64,000 bases of DNA from Magicicada septendecula. Lineage: Eukaryota > Arthropoda > Insecta > Hemiptera > Cicadidae. Both the position numbers and the translations under genes were made by a program. The notes beneath the pieces are model-generated. The model was not told where the DNA came from. It saw nothing but the letters and a program-made list of their open reading frames with translations, and did not search any database. The first letter of the stretch is position 1. Each line of letters begins with the position of its first letter. The stretch is taken from the NCBI GenBank assembly GCA_034769895.1, contig JAWRYS010001465.1:271001-335000 (forward strand). The letters run 5' to 3'. Shown here one piece after another: positions 45,870 to 59,396 of the stretch.

Positions 45870-47940
45870 CTACAAGAAACGTTCATTTAGGTATATAGAA
45901 AATTATATGTATATTAGTAAAAATATAGTAAAACTTTCCTATTGTTTCTGTGGTTGTGCATGTATCGGCATGTCAAAACATTCGAATTCGAATAACTGAA
46001 TACAGACAAACTGTATGTATACTATGCTATGTAGAACTTTAAGTTACGACTTAGACAAACAAACTCGTACACAACAATTCTTTAAGCTTACTATTGTCCA
46101 ACACAAACCATCATAACACACAATAAATGTCACTTGTTTAAGGGCGTCGTCGCACTAGATAATATAAGTCACCAATTACAAATGTATGCATTCGATGATT
46201 CACAAGTATTATTTTACACTTAATGCATTTTGAATAGCCGTATTAAAACTGAATGTAACTGTTTTTGAAACATGTGCATGCATCTACCACTTCGTAGTCG
46301 AGGATAATCGCTATTTGAAAGCGCCTAGAAAATACTGCTGTTTGATACTACGTCATTGTTAGCCGTGTATATATTAATATACACACAGGCCACTCAAGTT
46401 GCCTACGAAGTAGGCGTCATGCTGTGATATTTTGAAAGTACATATACTGCACAAGATCCTACACAAGGGACGTTGAGTTTTGTAAGAATAAAGTGAATTA
46501 CCGGACAAAATATGAATGCTGCAACAAAGGAGAACTTGGGAATACAATGTAATAAAAAAAACTCAATAAACTGAGAACAGAACAAAACTAATCAAAGTAT
46601 GAAGATTTTAGTGTACAATTTTTTTTTATTATTCCTTTGTAAATAACTCGTTGAGTTTCCAGCAGGTCTCCCATGTAATATCTTCAAATACAAATTCTTT
46701 GATAGTACTACACACTTGTCTATTCTAATAAGGCTTCATCTAAAGTAAAAATCTGAACTAGACTCTAAACAGTCAGATTGGAAGTAATTGGAATCATCAT
46801 TTATTCTACTAATTACACATTTAAATTATTCGAGTAAAACGTTAAAATATTTATCTTCGCGCAGGTTCAAAATGCAATAATTGTAATCATTTCCTTCCGA
46901 CTACGCTTTCAAGTGGAGAGAACACAGACCACCGAACCGCCGTGTGGTCCTCTATCAAGGTTTCTGTATTCATGCATATGATGCTTGTCTTTACAAATAG
47001 AGCCACGCTGATATAACCACACGATTGTGTGGTGTTAATGATGAAACGTTTAAAGACATGACAGTAGTCATACGACAAATTATACATTTAAACCTAGAGG
47101 CAAACGTAAGCCTCTAGACTACAATTTAAAAAATGTAGATACTGAGCACACTTCTATATAACTATATATTTTATTTGTATCTACAATAGTAAAGCTATTG
47201 GAAACAATATACGGACATCAAACATAAAAAGTATTGTATCTTACACTCCATCCTCCGATAAACATATTTATAGAGATCGAAGAAAGAAAAATATTTCCAT
47301 ATATATCTTCTTGCTTTGAATATTTAATAGTCTCTTGAGCGGCTCTCTTTATATTAAGTTTTACTGGAAAAGATTGAGTGCGTTACCTCGGTAGCCAATT
47401 TCAGCAGAAGTCAACAAAAACTGCCAAAAGCAATTTGAAACGGTGCGGCAGCCTTGAAAAAAAGTCATCAAACATCGAGGTCTGTTGGGAATAACCTCAA
47501 AGCCGAAGCAGTACCTTGTTCTGACTAGCAGAATTGACAAATTGTAGTCGTAACAAGCCAGTACTTCAGAAATCAAACAAAACAAACCACACTGTTTGTA
47601 CTAAACACCGCACTATTTATATTTACTTCAAAACAAAACACTTCTTTACAAACACTTCATGTTTTTAGTAATATGAGATGTTTCGGTTCGTTGGTAGGTT
47701 CATACTTTTCAAATTCTTGCCACTTACACAGATTTATATGTAAATAATCGTTTGAACATAACTAATATGGTCTTTAGATTTAAAAAAAAGTACAAATACT
47801 AACAAATATACAATATGCATGTAGAATTATATGAATAGAGGAAAACTAATATGAGTTTACTGCTAAAACATTAAACTAACACTTGTAGTAATTAATTGGT
47901 ACACATATAAACCGCTTATCAGATCTTTCAAATATACTTG
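45870..47940. other. Non-coding stretch
   Basis: No gene supported. Minus-strand frames at 46585-46403, 47087-46887 and 47585-47361 have no family I recognise. A 'cctagaggcaaacgtaagcctctag' hairpin lies near 47092-47116. Confidence 0.4.
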
Positions 47941-47956
47941 AATATCTAGAAATAAT

Positions 47957-48608
47957 AGTGAGGATGATTTACGAAGAGCTATGTTTCAAATACAAGAAGT
48001 GGCAAGAGAGAACACACTGAAAGACGAAAACTATGAAACCATGGCCTTTGAAGGTAAATATCCAGTGAGGGCTAAGACAGTTATAAACAACAGCACTTTA
48101 GAACAAGTGAGTCGTTTCAAATATCTTGGCTGTGCAGTAAGCTATGAATCCGAATATGACATAAGGGAAAAGATAAACAAATTTAGGAATATGTCTGGAC
48201 AGAAATCTTTGAAATAAATCAAGACGCAGCACAAGGATTAAATTTCATAAAAAATTGCGATACCACGTTGATTTATGCGAGTGAGGCGTGGGTCACGATT
48301 AAAAAGGAAAGCTGCAAGATTCTGGGTGCTGAAATGCACTTTCTTCGAAATACTTTAAATTATACATTGTAATATACAATAAGGAATGAAGATATCAGAA
48401 CAGAACTCGAAGTAAAAGACATTAATGACATTATTCTAATTTACAGAAGACAATGTTGGGATCATCTGCAAAAGATGACAGAGGATCGATTGCCGAAACG
48501 GCACTGAACTATAAAGCCACTGGTAGAAGAGACGTGGGTCGTCCGAGGATGAGATGGGTGCCGGAACAAGTTTATGTAACCTAATCCTTGAAGAGGAGAA
48601 AACGAAGA
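47957..48608 (+). pseudogene. Short LINE copy (RT C terminus), copy 2
   Basis: 652 bp, flanked by a perfect 13 bp target duplication ATCTAGAAATAAT (47944-47956 and 48609-48621). The frame to 48217 encodes DDLRRAMFQIQEVARENTL, MAFEGKYPVRAKTVINNSTLEQVSRFKYLGCAVSYESEYDIREKINKF. Later segments in other frames include TLIYASEAWV, RNEDIRTELEVKDIND and GRRDVGRPRMRWVPEQVY. It starts within three bases of the start of copy 1 at 23097 and ends in the same GAAGAGGAGAA tail. Confidence 0.85.
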
Positions 48609-48624
48609 ATCTAGAAATAATTTG

Positions 48625-51600
48625 TACTTTTGAAAGAACAGTGCTAAATAGAAGAAAAATAATGAGCTATAGAAATGAAGTAAAATGTTTATTATAAGAC
48701 AATCTCTACTCTATATAATTATTTTAACAAACGTAACTTATATAAAATAAAAGTTTGTATAATGAAATTTAAATAATTAAATAATTATTTTAATTATTAT
48801 TTGTATAAAATTAATTATACATAATTTTAATATATATTATATAAGAAAATATACAATAAAATATACATACATAAAATAAAAGTAAATTTTAATATACATA
48901 ATTTTTAAAAAATATCCCTGTTCAAAAAAAAAATATGAATATTATAACAATAGCATTTATCCCCTTTTTAAAAGCCCCACTGTTGTTGGCGTCAATCTAT
49001 AACAATAGATTCATACCCGTTAAGATGGGTTAAACGCCACACGTTGGTTGCGTCAATCTGTAACAAGTGAATTTATTCCGTGTGTATCGTTTAATAAAAA
49101 CGCAAATGTTTTTGCGATGTATCTTGTATGCCCGGATAACGAATAAAGTTACCTTTCAAAACTTGGTTGTAATCGTCAATCGAGTTGTAAATGTTCTTAC
49201 GTTTGTGATTATTGTTTATATCAGTTATTTGGTTATCGTTTACTATGTTGTTATTCAGTATTCGTTGATTAACAACTATTTTACGGGAGTGGGAATGTAG
49301 CGTGCCACCGTTCGTTTGAAAACGGCGCGTGAATAATATTTTTCTGTAGTTGTTAAACAGATCGTGTTAACTAGATATCCTTGCGCCGACTACCAATTTT
49401 CTCTTCTGTCTCCTGTAATTAATGATCTTTATAATCACTTTACTGAAATAAAATAGAACTGATATGATTGACAAATTATATTTTCTATTCGTTACCTCTT
49501 TAAAACATTGATCAAATTACCGTTCTATTAGTCGAACATTTACAGTTGGATAAGTTCATCCGCCGTGACAAATAGTCCGCAACAACAACAAAATTCACAA
49601 TATATATTGTATATTTCTCAGGTAATGAGTACTTGGAGTTGCTAGGAAAGATAGGAGATATGCTTTCCCTTAAAAATACAATGAATTACAAACATATATC
49701 TACTTCTTATCAACTAACAAAATGTATATAATAATGTTGGCAAAATTGTTCAGTTTCAAAGGTTGCACTAGTGCTTTTATATTAAAACATGGCGGACTGC
49801 CTGATTCGCATCTCAGAAAAATATGTTTTTTAAATTCCAATTAGAGTGCTTTAAATAAAGTTTTAGTTATAATAGTTTATAGTAATAGTTTGTATATAGC
49901 CTCCTTTATCTGGAACAGCTATGTTTTTTGGTGGAAATTGTGTTGTGATGTTATGTAGTGATCTCCTGGACTTAACCAAAATTTCTCACCAATTGATTGT
50001 GTATCGAAGGGACGCCTTGGGTTCAGTGACTATTTTCTTAAATTCTCATCAGTGTATTGGTTTTTCTTGGTTCTGGTGCCGCGTCATGTGTTGACGATCT
50101 TTTCTGTGTTATGTTTTACTGGAAATGCCTCTCCTGGAGTAAGTTTTCTGTCAGTTTATATTAATTTTTACTGCCAGCAATACGGTGTTGAAGTTTTTGG
50201 TTTAATGTCTAACAATGAACTGTCCCTCAAAATATGTTTAAATTTCGTTGGTGACCTGGCTTTTGGTGTTTTGTGACTGGTCTAAATCTCTGACCCCACG
50301 TCACGTGACTAAACTCTTTTGAAAACTGGCGATTTTAATTCCGTCACCTCAGATTACGTTTCATTTATTTTGACTTAAATTTATCTTCAATTAGTACCAT
50401 TTTATTGTTTATTAAAATTAAATCGTTTTGATACTAATCTCGCCCCACTTTGGCCTCTTATCGGCTGTTTTGACAGGTTTATAATTTTGTGTTTTGAGGC
50501 ATTGACCTAATCTTGTTTGACATTTCTATTGTGTGTCTTACAGATCTAATATTTTCTAACATTGTTATTCTTACTTCTAAACATTATTCTGAGTATTCCT
50601 ACTTTACATACAATATCAAACCATAAATATGGTTTTTAATTTAAATACCTATACCTATTTTTCTGACAATAACAATAATACTGAAACCATGTCAGCTTAG
50701 TGGCTTAATAAACACTTTACAATTATGTTCCCTATCCATATTATGACAGTAATAGATGGTTCATATATCTCCCTCCATTAACATCTTTCTATTTTATCAA
50801 AATCAAGCTTTTGTTTTTTGTTTTATTTAATTTGGTAATGTTTATCTAAATAATTCAATGTTGCTTGAGTCTGGCTCAATTCTTTGGGCCTATATGTCTA
50901 GCAGTTAGTTATTTCTGTACAATAGCTTTTTTATACAATTAGATCCTTCCCAATTACCTGATTAACATTTTTGAATAGTTTATGAACATCCTGTTCACTA
51001 AACAATTAACATTTTTTTCAGCAAAACTATTTATAACATTGAAATTAATGGTGCACACAGGCTCCCCGTATTAACTACTTCTAACACAACTAAACATGGG
51101 TGTTTATTACCCTAACCCTTTTTGTATATCACTATTCCTATTATCTAAATTATATCATAACGAACAATAACTGTTTACTATTTTAAAATTATTAGGTATT
51201 CAACCCCTATGAATAAATAATTAGTCATGAAATAGAACATTGTAGTTTACAAAACCCTTAACAAAAAACACTTTGTCACTATATTTTGGTACTTACTTCC
51301 ATATATGTGGTTCATAAGACCTTTATCAGTTTAATTTCCCCCACTGACTTTCACCTCCCCACTGGTTTATATCATGATCTTTTGATCATTACTCAATTAC
51401 TTTGGGAGTGCACTCTCACTACCTTCACTTGTTTTAGCTCATTGACTTACCGTGGTTTCTTATACTAGTACATATTCTGTTATTATTTACTCTATTGCAT
51501 TGTATTCTTAACTTTATTTTATATTTATTGGGTCCTCCTACCAGTTTTATTGTTACTCAAAAGAATGGGATTAATTTACTTATTAAATTGGGTCTATTTG

Positions 51601-52280
51601 TTATGTCTCTTGGTCCAAACTTCTTTTTCCGAGTTCTAATCCTAGTTCTTTGCCTCTTCTCATTTCTGCTATTAGATGTTGATTCTTCTTGTGGTATACA
51701 TTGTCGTATGTTTCATTTTTTATTATCGATACATCTATAGTTCATGTTAGATTGGTTTATGTTCGATTCGTTCATGCCCCTCACCTACCATAACTATTGG
51801 GTTTTGTCACGTTATTAGAAATTTTTCTTTGTTTGTTCTTTTCTGAATTTCTTTTTATAACGACGGTTTCTTACAAAATATTTATTTAATCTTCTCTGAT
51901 TACTTTTGTTGGATGTTGGAATTGATATTTTAATGTTTATTACTCATTTCTTAATAAGTTTTTTTCCCAATCATGGCTTGTGCTAGTACTTGTTATTGAT
52001 TATTATAATAATATAAGATTATTGTTATAATATATCTTATACATATGTGATGAAATGTACCATCACAATATCAAAATAAATTTTTTCATCTCAGTACCTT
52101 ACTCCATAGAAATAAACACTAAATTTATCTTTACATAACTTCCTTTATGTTCTAATAATTTAATTTAAATTATTTTTATTAAATAATACTTGGAAAACGA
52201 TTATTAGACTTGCAGTAAGACTTAAAAGTATTTTAACAAGAGTTTTCAGCTATTCTTCAGGCACTTCGCAAATATTTATT
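48625..52280. other. Long AT-rich stretch, T-rich on the plus strand from about 49800
   Basis: 3.6 kb with no supported gene. A short motif 'ttg.gtcaatctataacaa' is repeated at 48980-49005 and 49043-49067. The T-bias on the plus strand from 49.8 to 52.0 kb recalls the A-rich coding strand of PLEs read in reverse, but no RT motif could be found in it. Confidence 0.35.
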
Positions 52281-52282
52281 AT

Positions 52283-52763
52283 TGTTACGATGATCTCATT
52301 GATCGTCGTATGGTACAGCGGAAACAAATACAGACACCACTGAAATCACTAATTACCAGCTTTAATTAATTGAAAATAACAATTTGAATCCATAAGGTAG
52401 TCTCGTACAATAATTCAAGTTAAGTTTGTCCAAACTCAATAATAATGTCAAGTAATAGAGTTCCGTATTAAATATAACACAGTAATCACTTTCCACAATA
52501 CTTTGACGAAGACTTCGGACTAAAGACATCTCTCACTTGACTGACAAAGCCAGCCGCTCTTCCTTATATAAGTCGCGCTGAGGTACCAGAATAACTTTCT
52601 ATCCTTACCGCGTCGTGCCAGCACAATGCGTATTTCAAGTGCTCTCCAGAACAGCTTGGAAGGTACTTGAGTGCGCCCTTGACTGAGACGCTATACCTGC
52701 TCGACTAGCGGAGAAACGGATGGAAGGACGCTATCGACTCTTCGAGAGAGTTCCGTCGTTACA
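52283..52763 (-). mobile_element. Solo LTR of gypsy-type family G (short form), near the Fat-like exon
   Basis: Starts TGTTACGATGATCTC, ends GTCGTTACA, 481 bp. Flanking 4-mers are TTAT and ATAT, a near-match. TTATATAAG on the minus strand (about 52561-52572) is its TATA box. It ends 171 bp before the splice acceptor-linked exon start, in opposite orientation to the gene. Confidence 0.8.
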
Positions 52764-52930
52764 ATATTGCTACTGTTCTGAAGACATGACTAATTAAGAA
52801 CTTCCTAGATTAATAAATCTAGGTCACTAGAAGCTTAATATCCATCTAAGCTTAATCTCCTTAAATAGGCTTGTAATGTTATTAAAATAATGTTTCTTGT
52901 TACGTTAATGAAAATTTTTGTTTGATTTTT

Positions 52931-52934
52931 TCAG
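52931..52934 (+). promoter_or_regulatory. Splice acceptor of the Fat-like exon
   Basis: A T-rich tract (52918-52930) followed by TCAG. The exon would start at 52935. It implies an upstream untranslated exon that was not located. Confidence 0.6.
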
Positions 52935-55900
52935 AGTGGTGAGGAGAACAAGCACAACAATGCAAATTACGTCTGCAGTGATACCATTTCTGTGGTGGTT
53001 TGCTCTGCTTCCGAGATCGTCAGCGCAAACATCAATAAAGGATAAATTGAAAGAATTAAATTTTACCCGAGCTTCATACACGGCAGCGATTCCGGAAAAT
53101 TCTGTCGGAAAAGTGTACGCCACCCCTACGGAAAAAATGGGCATACGTTGTGAGGTGAAAGGCGTCCACGTAAAATACAAACTAACATCAGGAGACAGTG
53201 ACAGATTTTTTACAGCAGAAGACAAGTTTGTAGGGAATTTTTGGCTACTAAATATACGCGTCAGATCTGGCAACGCCGCTGTATTGAATCGTGAAAGAAA
53301 AGATAAATATGTATTAGAAATCGAAGGGCATGTTTACGAAAGCGGTGACGCGGAAAATATCTTATTTCGATGTAAGACGAACGTCACTGTACTCGTGTCT
53401 GACAGAAACGATCTGACTCCGTTATTTTACCCGACAGAATACACATTTAATGTTGGAGAAGACACGCCAGTGTACACTATTATCGGCCGGGTATCGGCGG
53501 AAGATGCCGATTTAGGTGTTGACGGTCAAATATATTACAGTTTACCGCAAAACTCTCCGACTGACCAATTCGCCGTTCACGCTACAACAGGTGAGATTAT
53601 ATTGACTAGGTCGTTACGATTCAGTGAGAAAGTGAGACACGAGTTGGCAGTTTTAGCTCAGGACAGAGGGACGATTATTAAAGGATTGGCGTCGGACAAA
53701 ACAACCAGCACTGCAAAAGTCATCGTGACCGTCAAGAGAATAAATTTACACGATCCAAAGATAACTGTTCGACATTTGGCTAATGTAATCGAACACGCTA
53801 CTACTAGAGTTTATGCTGTAATCAAGGTTACTGATAATGATTCAGGAAGAAGCGGTGAAATAGAGAGTGTCGATGTGGTTGAAAGCGATTTTAAAAATTA
53901 TTTTACCGTTTATAAAGTTAACTCGAGTAAGAAGTGTGACGAATATCTACTAGCTATGTCAAAGTTGTTAGTAGGCAAATTGAAGCAAAACGTTGTGAGT
54001 CTAAAAATCAGAGCGATCGACAACGGAACACCGCGAAGAACGTCGCACGCCGTCGCCAAAGTTGACATCGGCGACCGCGACGAGGACGAAGTGTCTATAT
54101 TCAGGAAGGAAATATACGAAGTTAATGTAGCGGAAAATTCACCGATCGGCACACCTGTGATAAGGTTTAAAACAAACAACAGTTTGCAACAAGTGGGTAT
54201 CGAGATAGTCGGCGGCAACGAAGGAGGAGAATTTTATTTCAGCGGTAAGACGGGAACGCTGCATACCGCGCGATCTATGGATTACGAACAAAAATCGATG
54301 TACACGCTGACCGTGTCGGCGATAGGCAATGATCGGACGCGTATCGGAAAGCAGACGTCGGCCAAAGTCATCGTACTGATAACGGACGTAAACGATAACG
54401 ACCCAGTATTTGATGTCAACTTTAAAGAAATATTTTTGAAAGAAAACGAACCTGTAGGTACATCAGTAGCGAGAATAACTGCAAAGGACAGAGACAGCGA
54501 TGCCAATGGTCGTGTTTCGTACAGTATATCGAATTCCAACAGGATTCCTTTCCAGATAGACCACTCGTCTGGTGACATCACTACGACCGAGGTCCTGGAT
54601 TACGAAACTATGAAGCGAAAATGGATTCTGTACATCAGAGCGTCAGACTGGGGCTTACCGTATCGCAGGCAAAGCGAGATCAGACTGGAAGTGACGTTGG
54701 GCGACGTCAACGACAATAAACCGATTTTTGAAAAATCCGACTGCGTCGGATACTTACCGAGGTCGATACCGACACACGCGGAGTTTATATCTTTGACGGC
54801 GGTCGACTTCGATTCGGGCAACGTGATCAGTTACAGATCGATGAACAAATCCAACAGCTGTTTCAGAATCGACGCCACCACGGGCATTGTGACGGTCGAA
54901 TGCGACTTGACGAAGGTATCTTTCAACGAAGTAGAACTGAACTTCACCGCTACTGATGGCGTCCATTTGTCGGATGCGCTCAAGCTGCGAATTGTGTTAG
55001 TAGACACGAAAGAACAATATGAATTTAACGATGTCAGTTTTTGGAACAACGAGAACGATAAATTTTTCTGTAACGAGACGCGCGTTAACAAGAAACTGAA
55101 AGAAATATTAACATTGTCGAATAAGAACAACGATGAAAAGTCGTCAGAAATGGAAAACTCGTTAGTGGAATTGGCAGATTATCGAGAAAATAAATATCAT
55201 CCCGAATTTATAAGTTTTCCTAAACAGATATCCGTAGCCGAATCCATCGCTGTTGGTACAGTTTTACTGAAGATCCAAGCAAACGATCAAGATTTAGGCT
55301 ACAATGGAAGATTATTATTTGCCATCAGTGACGGCGATATAGATTCCGTTTTTAGTATAAATCCAGATATCGGTGAACTAAAGACAACGGATGTGTTAGA
55401 TTATGAAAGACAAGACAGATATAGTTTAAATATAACCGTTTACGATCAAGGAAAGCCACAGAAATCCGTGTCAAACACACTGGATGTAATCCTCATTGAC
55501 GTCAATGATAATCTGCCGATATTTGACGACCCGGTCGTGACTGTCAGTATGAAAGAAAACGTTGTCAATAATACTACTATATTTAAAGTAATAGCGAGTG
55601 ACATAGATCAAGGAGAAAACGCTAGAATTTATTACAAATTGATGAACAAAGATGTTGTTGAACTGAGAATTGACGAAAATACTGGTCAGTTATTTGTGTG
55701 TGGTCAAATCGACAGAGAGTATAGAGATTATTACGAACTGAGGATTCGAGCCATGAATCGAGAAAGCGGACGTGAAACTTTGTACAGTGATTGTGTTTTA
55801 AAAGTAACAGTAGAAGATGCGAACGATAACAGCCCGGAGTTCCGACTGCAAAATTCCACTGTAAACGTTCGTGAGGACGTTCCAGTCGGTACGGTGGTGG

Positions 55901-56329
55901 CAGTGATCGTCGCCACTGACAGTGACTCGGGTCAAAACGGTGAAGTTCGTTACTCGCTTACGTCTAAAGGCGGTGACAACAAGACGTTTACCGTGGACAC
56001 GGTTTCGGGGATAATTCGAACCAGCGCCAAACTGGATTACGAAGAACGCCAAACATACAGGCTGGTAGTGCGCGCTGAAGATGGTGGACATCAGTCTTTG
56101 ACCGCGGAAACGGATCTGCTGGTCGTAGTTACGGACATTAACGAGAACTTGCACCCGCCGCAATTTGACGAGTTTGTAGTGTCCGCCTCGGTGTCGGAGA
56201 ACCAACCTGTCGGAACTTTGGTGACGCGAGTCGTTGCCACGGACAACGACCCGCCTGGAGACGACTCCACGTTGTCCTACGCTGTGCGCGGCGGAGACGG
56301 TCTTGGATATTTCGAAATCGACAACCAAG
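52935..56329 (+). CDS. kug: First coding exon of a Fat-like atypical cadherin (FAT1/2/3 type)
   Basis: Translation starts at ATG 52960 (A at -3) and runs 1123 codons plus one base. Residues 1-23 form a signal peptide (hydrophobic core VIPFLWWFALL, cleavage after SSA). About nine cadherin repeats follow, with linker motifs DRND at 148, a degenerate linker near 262, GDRDED near 369, DVNDN at 476, 582 and 847, DANDN at 953 and DINEN at 1059. Repeat 10 begins before the splice site. A non-cadherin, Lys/Glu-rich linker at about 688-747 follows repeat 6. KMGI..V...YKLTSGDSDRFF..ED in repeat 1 and 'DINENLHPPQF' are hallmarks of Fat-like rather than Fat or Dachsous proteins. In vertebrate FAT genes the first coding exon is likewise about 3.3 kb. 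Fat-like proteins are giant single-pass membrane proteins organising planar polarity and epithelial migration. Later exons lie outside the window. Confidence 0.88.
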
Positions 56330-56335
56330 GTAAGC
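56330..56335 (+). promoter_or_regulatory. Splice donor of the Fat-like exon
   Basis: CAAG|GTAAGC at 56329/56330, a strong donor in phase 1 (splits a Gly codon). The frame stays open by chance to 56395 in the intron. Confidence 0.85.
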
Positions 56336-56399
56336 AACTACAACTTTCTCCTTCACTTTATATTTTATACTGCATGCAGATAGATATCTCAGTCTAGCC

Positions 56400-56675
56400 A
56401 TTTTTCTACGATTTGAATTCTTCTTTTTAAAATATTTAGCAAACACGTTACATCAGTTACATAAACATTTCAAAATAGCAATGTGCACAGTAGATAAACT
56501 GATGCTTTTTACTTCTATGTTCCTTAAGGAAATGGAAGTACGGTGATCGCGAAAAAATTGTGTTCGAGATAAGGGATGATTCTGATTGTACTACCTTCAA
56601 ACATGAAGGAAAGTCATTTTCTGAAAAGTCTCCGAGTGTCTGTGTGTATAATTTTTTCTATGGCGAACGATAACT
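56400..56675. other. Intron sequence
   Basis: No feature seen; a short frame at 56576-56806 is chance. Confidence 0.4.
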
Positions 56676-56679
56676 GCCG

Positions 56680-57480
56680 CAAATTCAAAAAGAATCAAAT
56701 AATTTTTAGCGTATGTACCCGAGCTGTAGAGGAATTAAGATCTATTAGTTTCGGTGAAACTCGGTTAAGGAGGAGGGGTGGTTTACCTATAACGTTTTAC
56801 GTTTAAATAAGAATAAAATACTTAATTTTGATGAACAAAATATCCTGAAATAAAAGTCACAATAATCCACTGTGGAGAGGTAGATAAAATATCTATAAAT
56901 AAAAAGGGTAGTCGAATGGAAGGGGGTAATTTTTTGAAAACTACCTTGTTGATGTCGAATAAAGTACTTAATTTTGAAGGATAAGATACTTTAGTAATTA
57001 CATATAATGAAATTATTACTCAATAAAAGTGTAAATATCAAAAATGGAGTTGTTAGGTTAAAAAGGAGGGGTAGTTTACCTGTATTGTTTTGTGTTTTAA
57101 CAAGAGTAAAGTACTTAACTTTGATAAATTAGTGCTCCGAAAAATAAAGTCATGTTAATCCACTGTAAAATGGTAAATCAGATATCTATAAATGGAAGTT
57201 GAAAGGGGAAGGGGTGATTTTTTGAAAATTAATTTGCTGATATCAAGTAAAGTAGGAATATTTAATTTTGAACGGTAAGATACCTTACCAATTACACATG
57301 TATGATAAAACTATTACTCTTGAAAGTGTAAATGTCCTTAATGGTGGGGATCGGTTGAGAAGTTGGGATGATTATCTGCGTAGGTCAGTTTCGTTATAAG
57401 AATAAAGCTCCTAATTTTTATAGATAACGGTGGGGAATATGGTTTCAGAAATTATCAAACCGAATCCAACTAAATGATTT
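56680..57480. repeat. Tandem repeat of about 294 bp, roughly 2.5 copies
   Basis: Units aligned at 'cggttaaggaggaggggtgg' (56762), 'ggttaaaaaggaggggtag' (57056) and 'cggttgagaagttggg' (57350). Each continues with 'aagtacttaattttga', 'ccactgt.' and 'atatctataaat'. It lies in the Fat-like intron and is non-coding. Confidence 0.75.
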
Positions 57481-57489
57481 AAAATATAA

Positions 57490-58640
57490 ATCTTAGATAT
57501 AATATAAAAAATTAAGTATTAACATCAATTAATAGACAACAGTGTAAAAGCCTACAGAATGTTGAAGTATATAAACTTTGCCGGACCAACACAAAGTAAA
57601 AAAATAACATTTAAAAGTATTAATTTCTCAGGCCGTTAGTAAGTACATACACTACTATTGTATTACTCCAGTAAATTAGACATTTAGAGTAAATGTACCA
57701 CAAAGCTATTGTGTTTACAATCCAGATGTTTCAAACAATTTTTACTTCCAGTTGAAAAACTGTATTGTTTATAGGAAAGTTAAAGTGACAGTTTGTTTTT
57801 CTACTAAATTGTGCTGGAATTAAGAGATTAGTTTCATACGACGACGTTAAGGAAGCAACCACTTCACAAGAAACGCAATTAATTTCGTATCTACACATTG
57901 TTTGCTCACCGTTCTTTGATAAAGTACGATAAAGTTAACTTTGTCTTCTTTGCACTCAAGTCTTCTTTAATGTAAAGAGTGTAGTTACTTTAACTTGCCT
58001 TTTCTTTGGTCTTCAGAAAAATTGAGTTAGAATAAAATCAGTAAAGTGTGTTAAAATATTACAAATGTATATTTACACATTAGTTTAAAGTGTGTAAAAG
58101 ATAGATATAAAAGAGAGAGAGAGAGTGAGTGAGATTGAGAGGGGGAAGGGAGAGATAAGAGACTTTTCATGAAATACGTGCGTGTGTGTGTGTGTGCAGT
58201 AACTTTACTTCCAAGTTTGCCGTGTTTGCTTGCTAAACTGCTACTTGTCATGTTCCGGACGAGGCCTTTCAGTGTCTCCACCATTTTCATGCCCTAAACC
58301 ACGAGCTAGAGGTTAGTAGAGTAGTAACTTCAATATTACAATTGTATCTCTAGTAAGCCTCCAGTTCCTTTAGATCGTATAGATCGTATAAAATAATATG
58401 ATGTATTAGAAGACAGTGAAATGTATTGGAAAATAAAATGAATTTGTGTAAAAAAGTCGTATATATGTGTTATTATTTTCAATAAGTGAGTTTTTTAAAA
58501 TTTCTTAATCTGTTTCTACTGTCGAAACAAAGCACCGAAACTCAATTGTTTAGATTTATGAAATCATTCTTAAAACGGTTTCAAAACAATGACTTGTTTT
58601 CATAGTTAGGCCATGGTCTATAGTTTGTGTTGAGATCTTA
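57490..58640. other. Intron sequence with a GA/GT microsatellite
   Basis: AT-rich. GA-rich (58115-58155) and GT (58180-58196) simple repeats; no gene. Confidence 0.4.
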
Positions 58641-59396
58641 TCCTTGGAGAGTGCCTACTAACCTCGGCTGCACGTGGAGTCCGTGGAGGTCTTTAAACAT
58701 TGTTCCGTCGCTATGAATAGAAGACACGACTGGGGGGTGCGCGGCTCGAGCGAGGCGGGAGTCGCGATTTGTGCAGTACCCCGAGTCTCAGTTAAGACTG
58801 GATCAGTTTGAGTTCCATTTATATGATTTTACTTACTGGAGGGCCTGAAGCGACCCTCGATGGTGGATTATACCACCGGGGCTAGTAAACGGAGTCGCTT
58901 CCAAGACTCACCTGCCCTTGGAGTATAAGGGGATAAGGGGATTGTGGGTCACACGTGCTGCCCGACCATAGAATCTACGCGCCAGGCGTCTCAAGGTGTC
59001 CGCAAAAGAGCGGACGCCTAGTCCTCTCCTCAAATGAATAGAGGACACACTGCCAGAGCTGTTGGGATGCGCGTCGTGAGACGTCCCAATGTTTTCCTAG
59101 TTCCAAACCTCCAGAAGTGGCTCCTGTCCAGACGGAATTTATTTATTAATTAGTGGCCGCTACAACAGCATGCTCGTACTAGGCCGTTCTAGTACAGTAT
59201 TTGCCGAGGCCGTTTCCAAGAATCACCTGGACCTGGTCGGTACTTGCCAAGGCCAGCTATGAGTGGGTTTGCCTGGGTCCTCTCAGCTCGGACGTAAAAA
59301 TTTACTTGCAAGTCGCCTTACAGTATCATCCGAGAAGCGGACACCGAGTCCTCTTCTCAAAAGACGAGAAGGGAACCGATAGGGGGGCTTTGGCCG

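Noticed and set aside
49800-51960. T-rich region as a decayed minus-strand PLE
   Set aside because: Composition fits, but sample translations gave no RT or GIY-YIG motif.
52918-52959. Start of the Fat-like protein upstream of 52960
   Set aside because: 52918 is TTG inside the splice acceptor tract. The ATG at 52960 has an A at -3 and is followed by a good signal peptide.
56330-56395. C-terminal extension of the exon to the stop at 56395
   Set aside because: A strong CAAG|GTAAGC donor interrupts cadherin repeat 10. The extension has no cadherin character.
55798-56446. Minus-strand frames of 102 and 179 codons opposite the cadherin exon
   Set aside because: Antisense shadows of a real coding exon.
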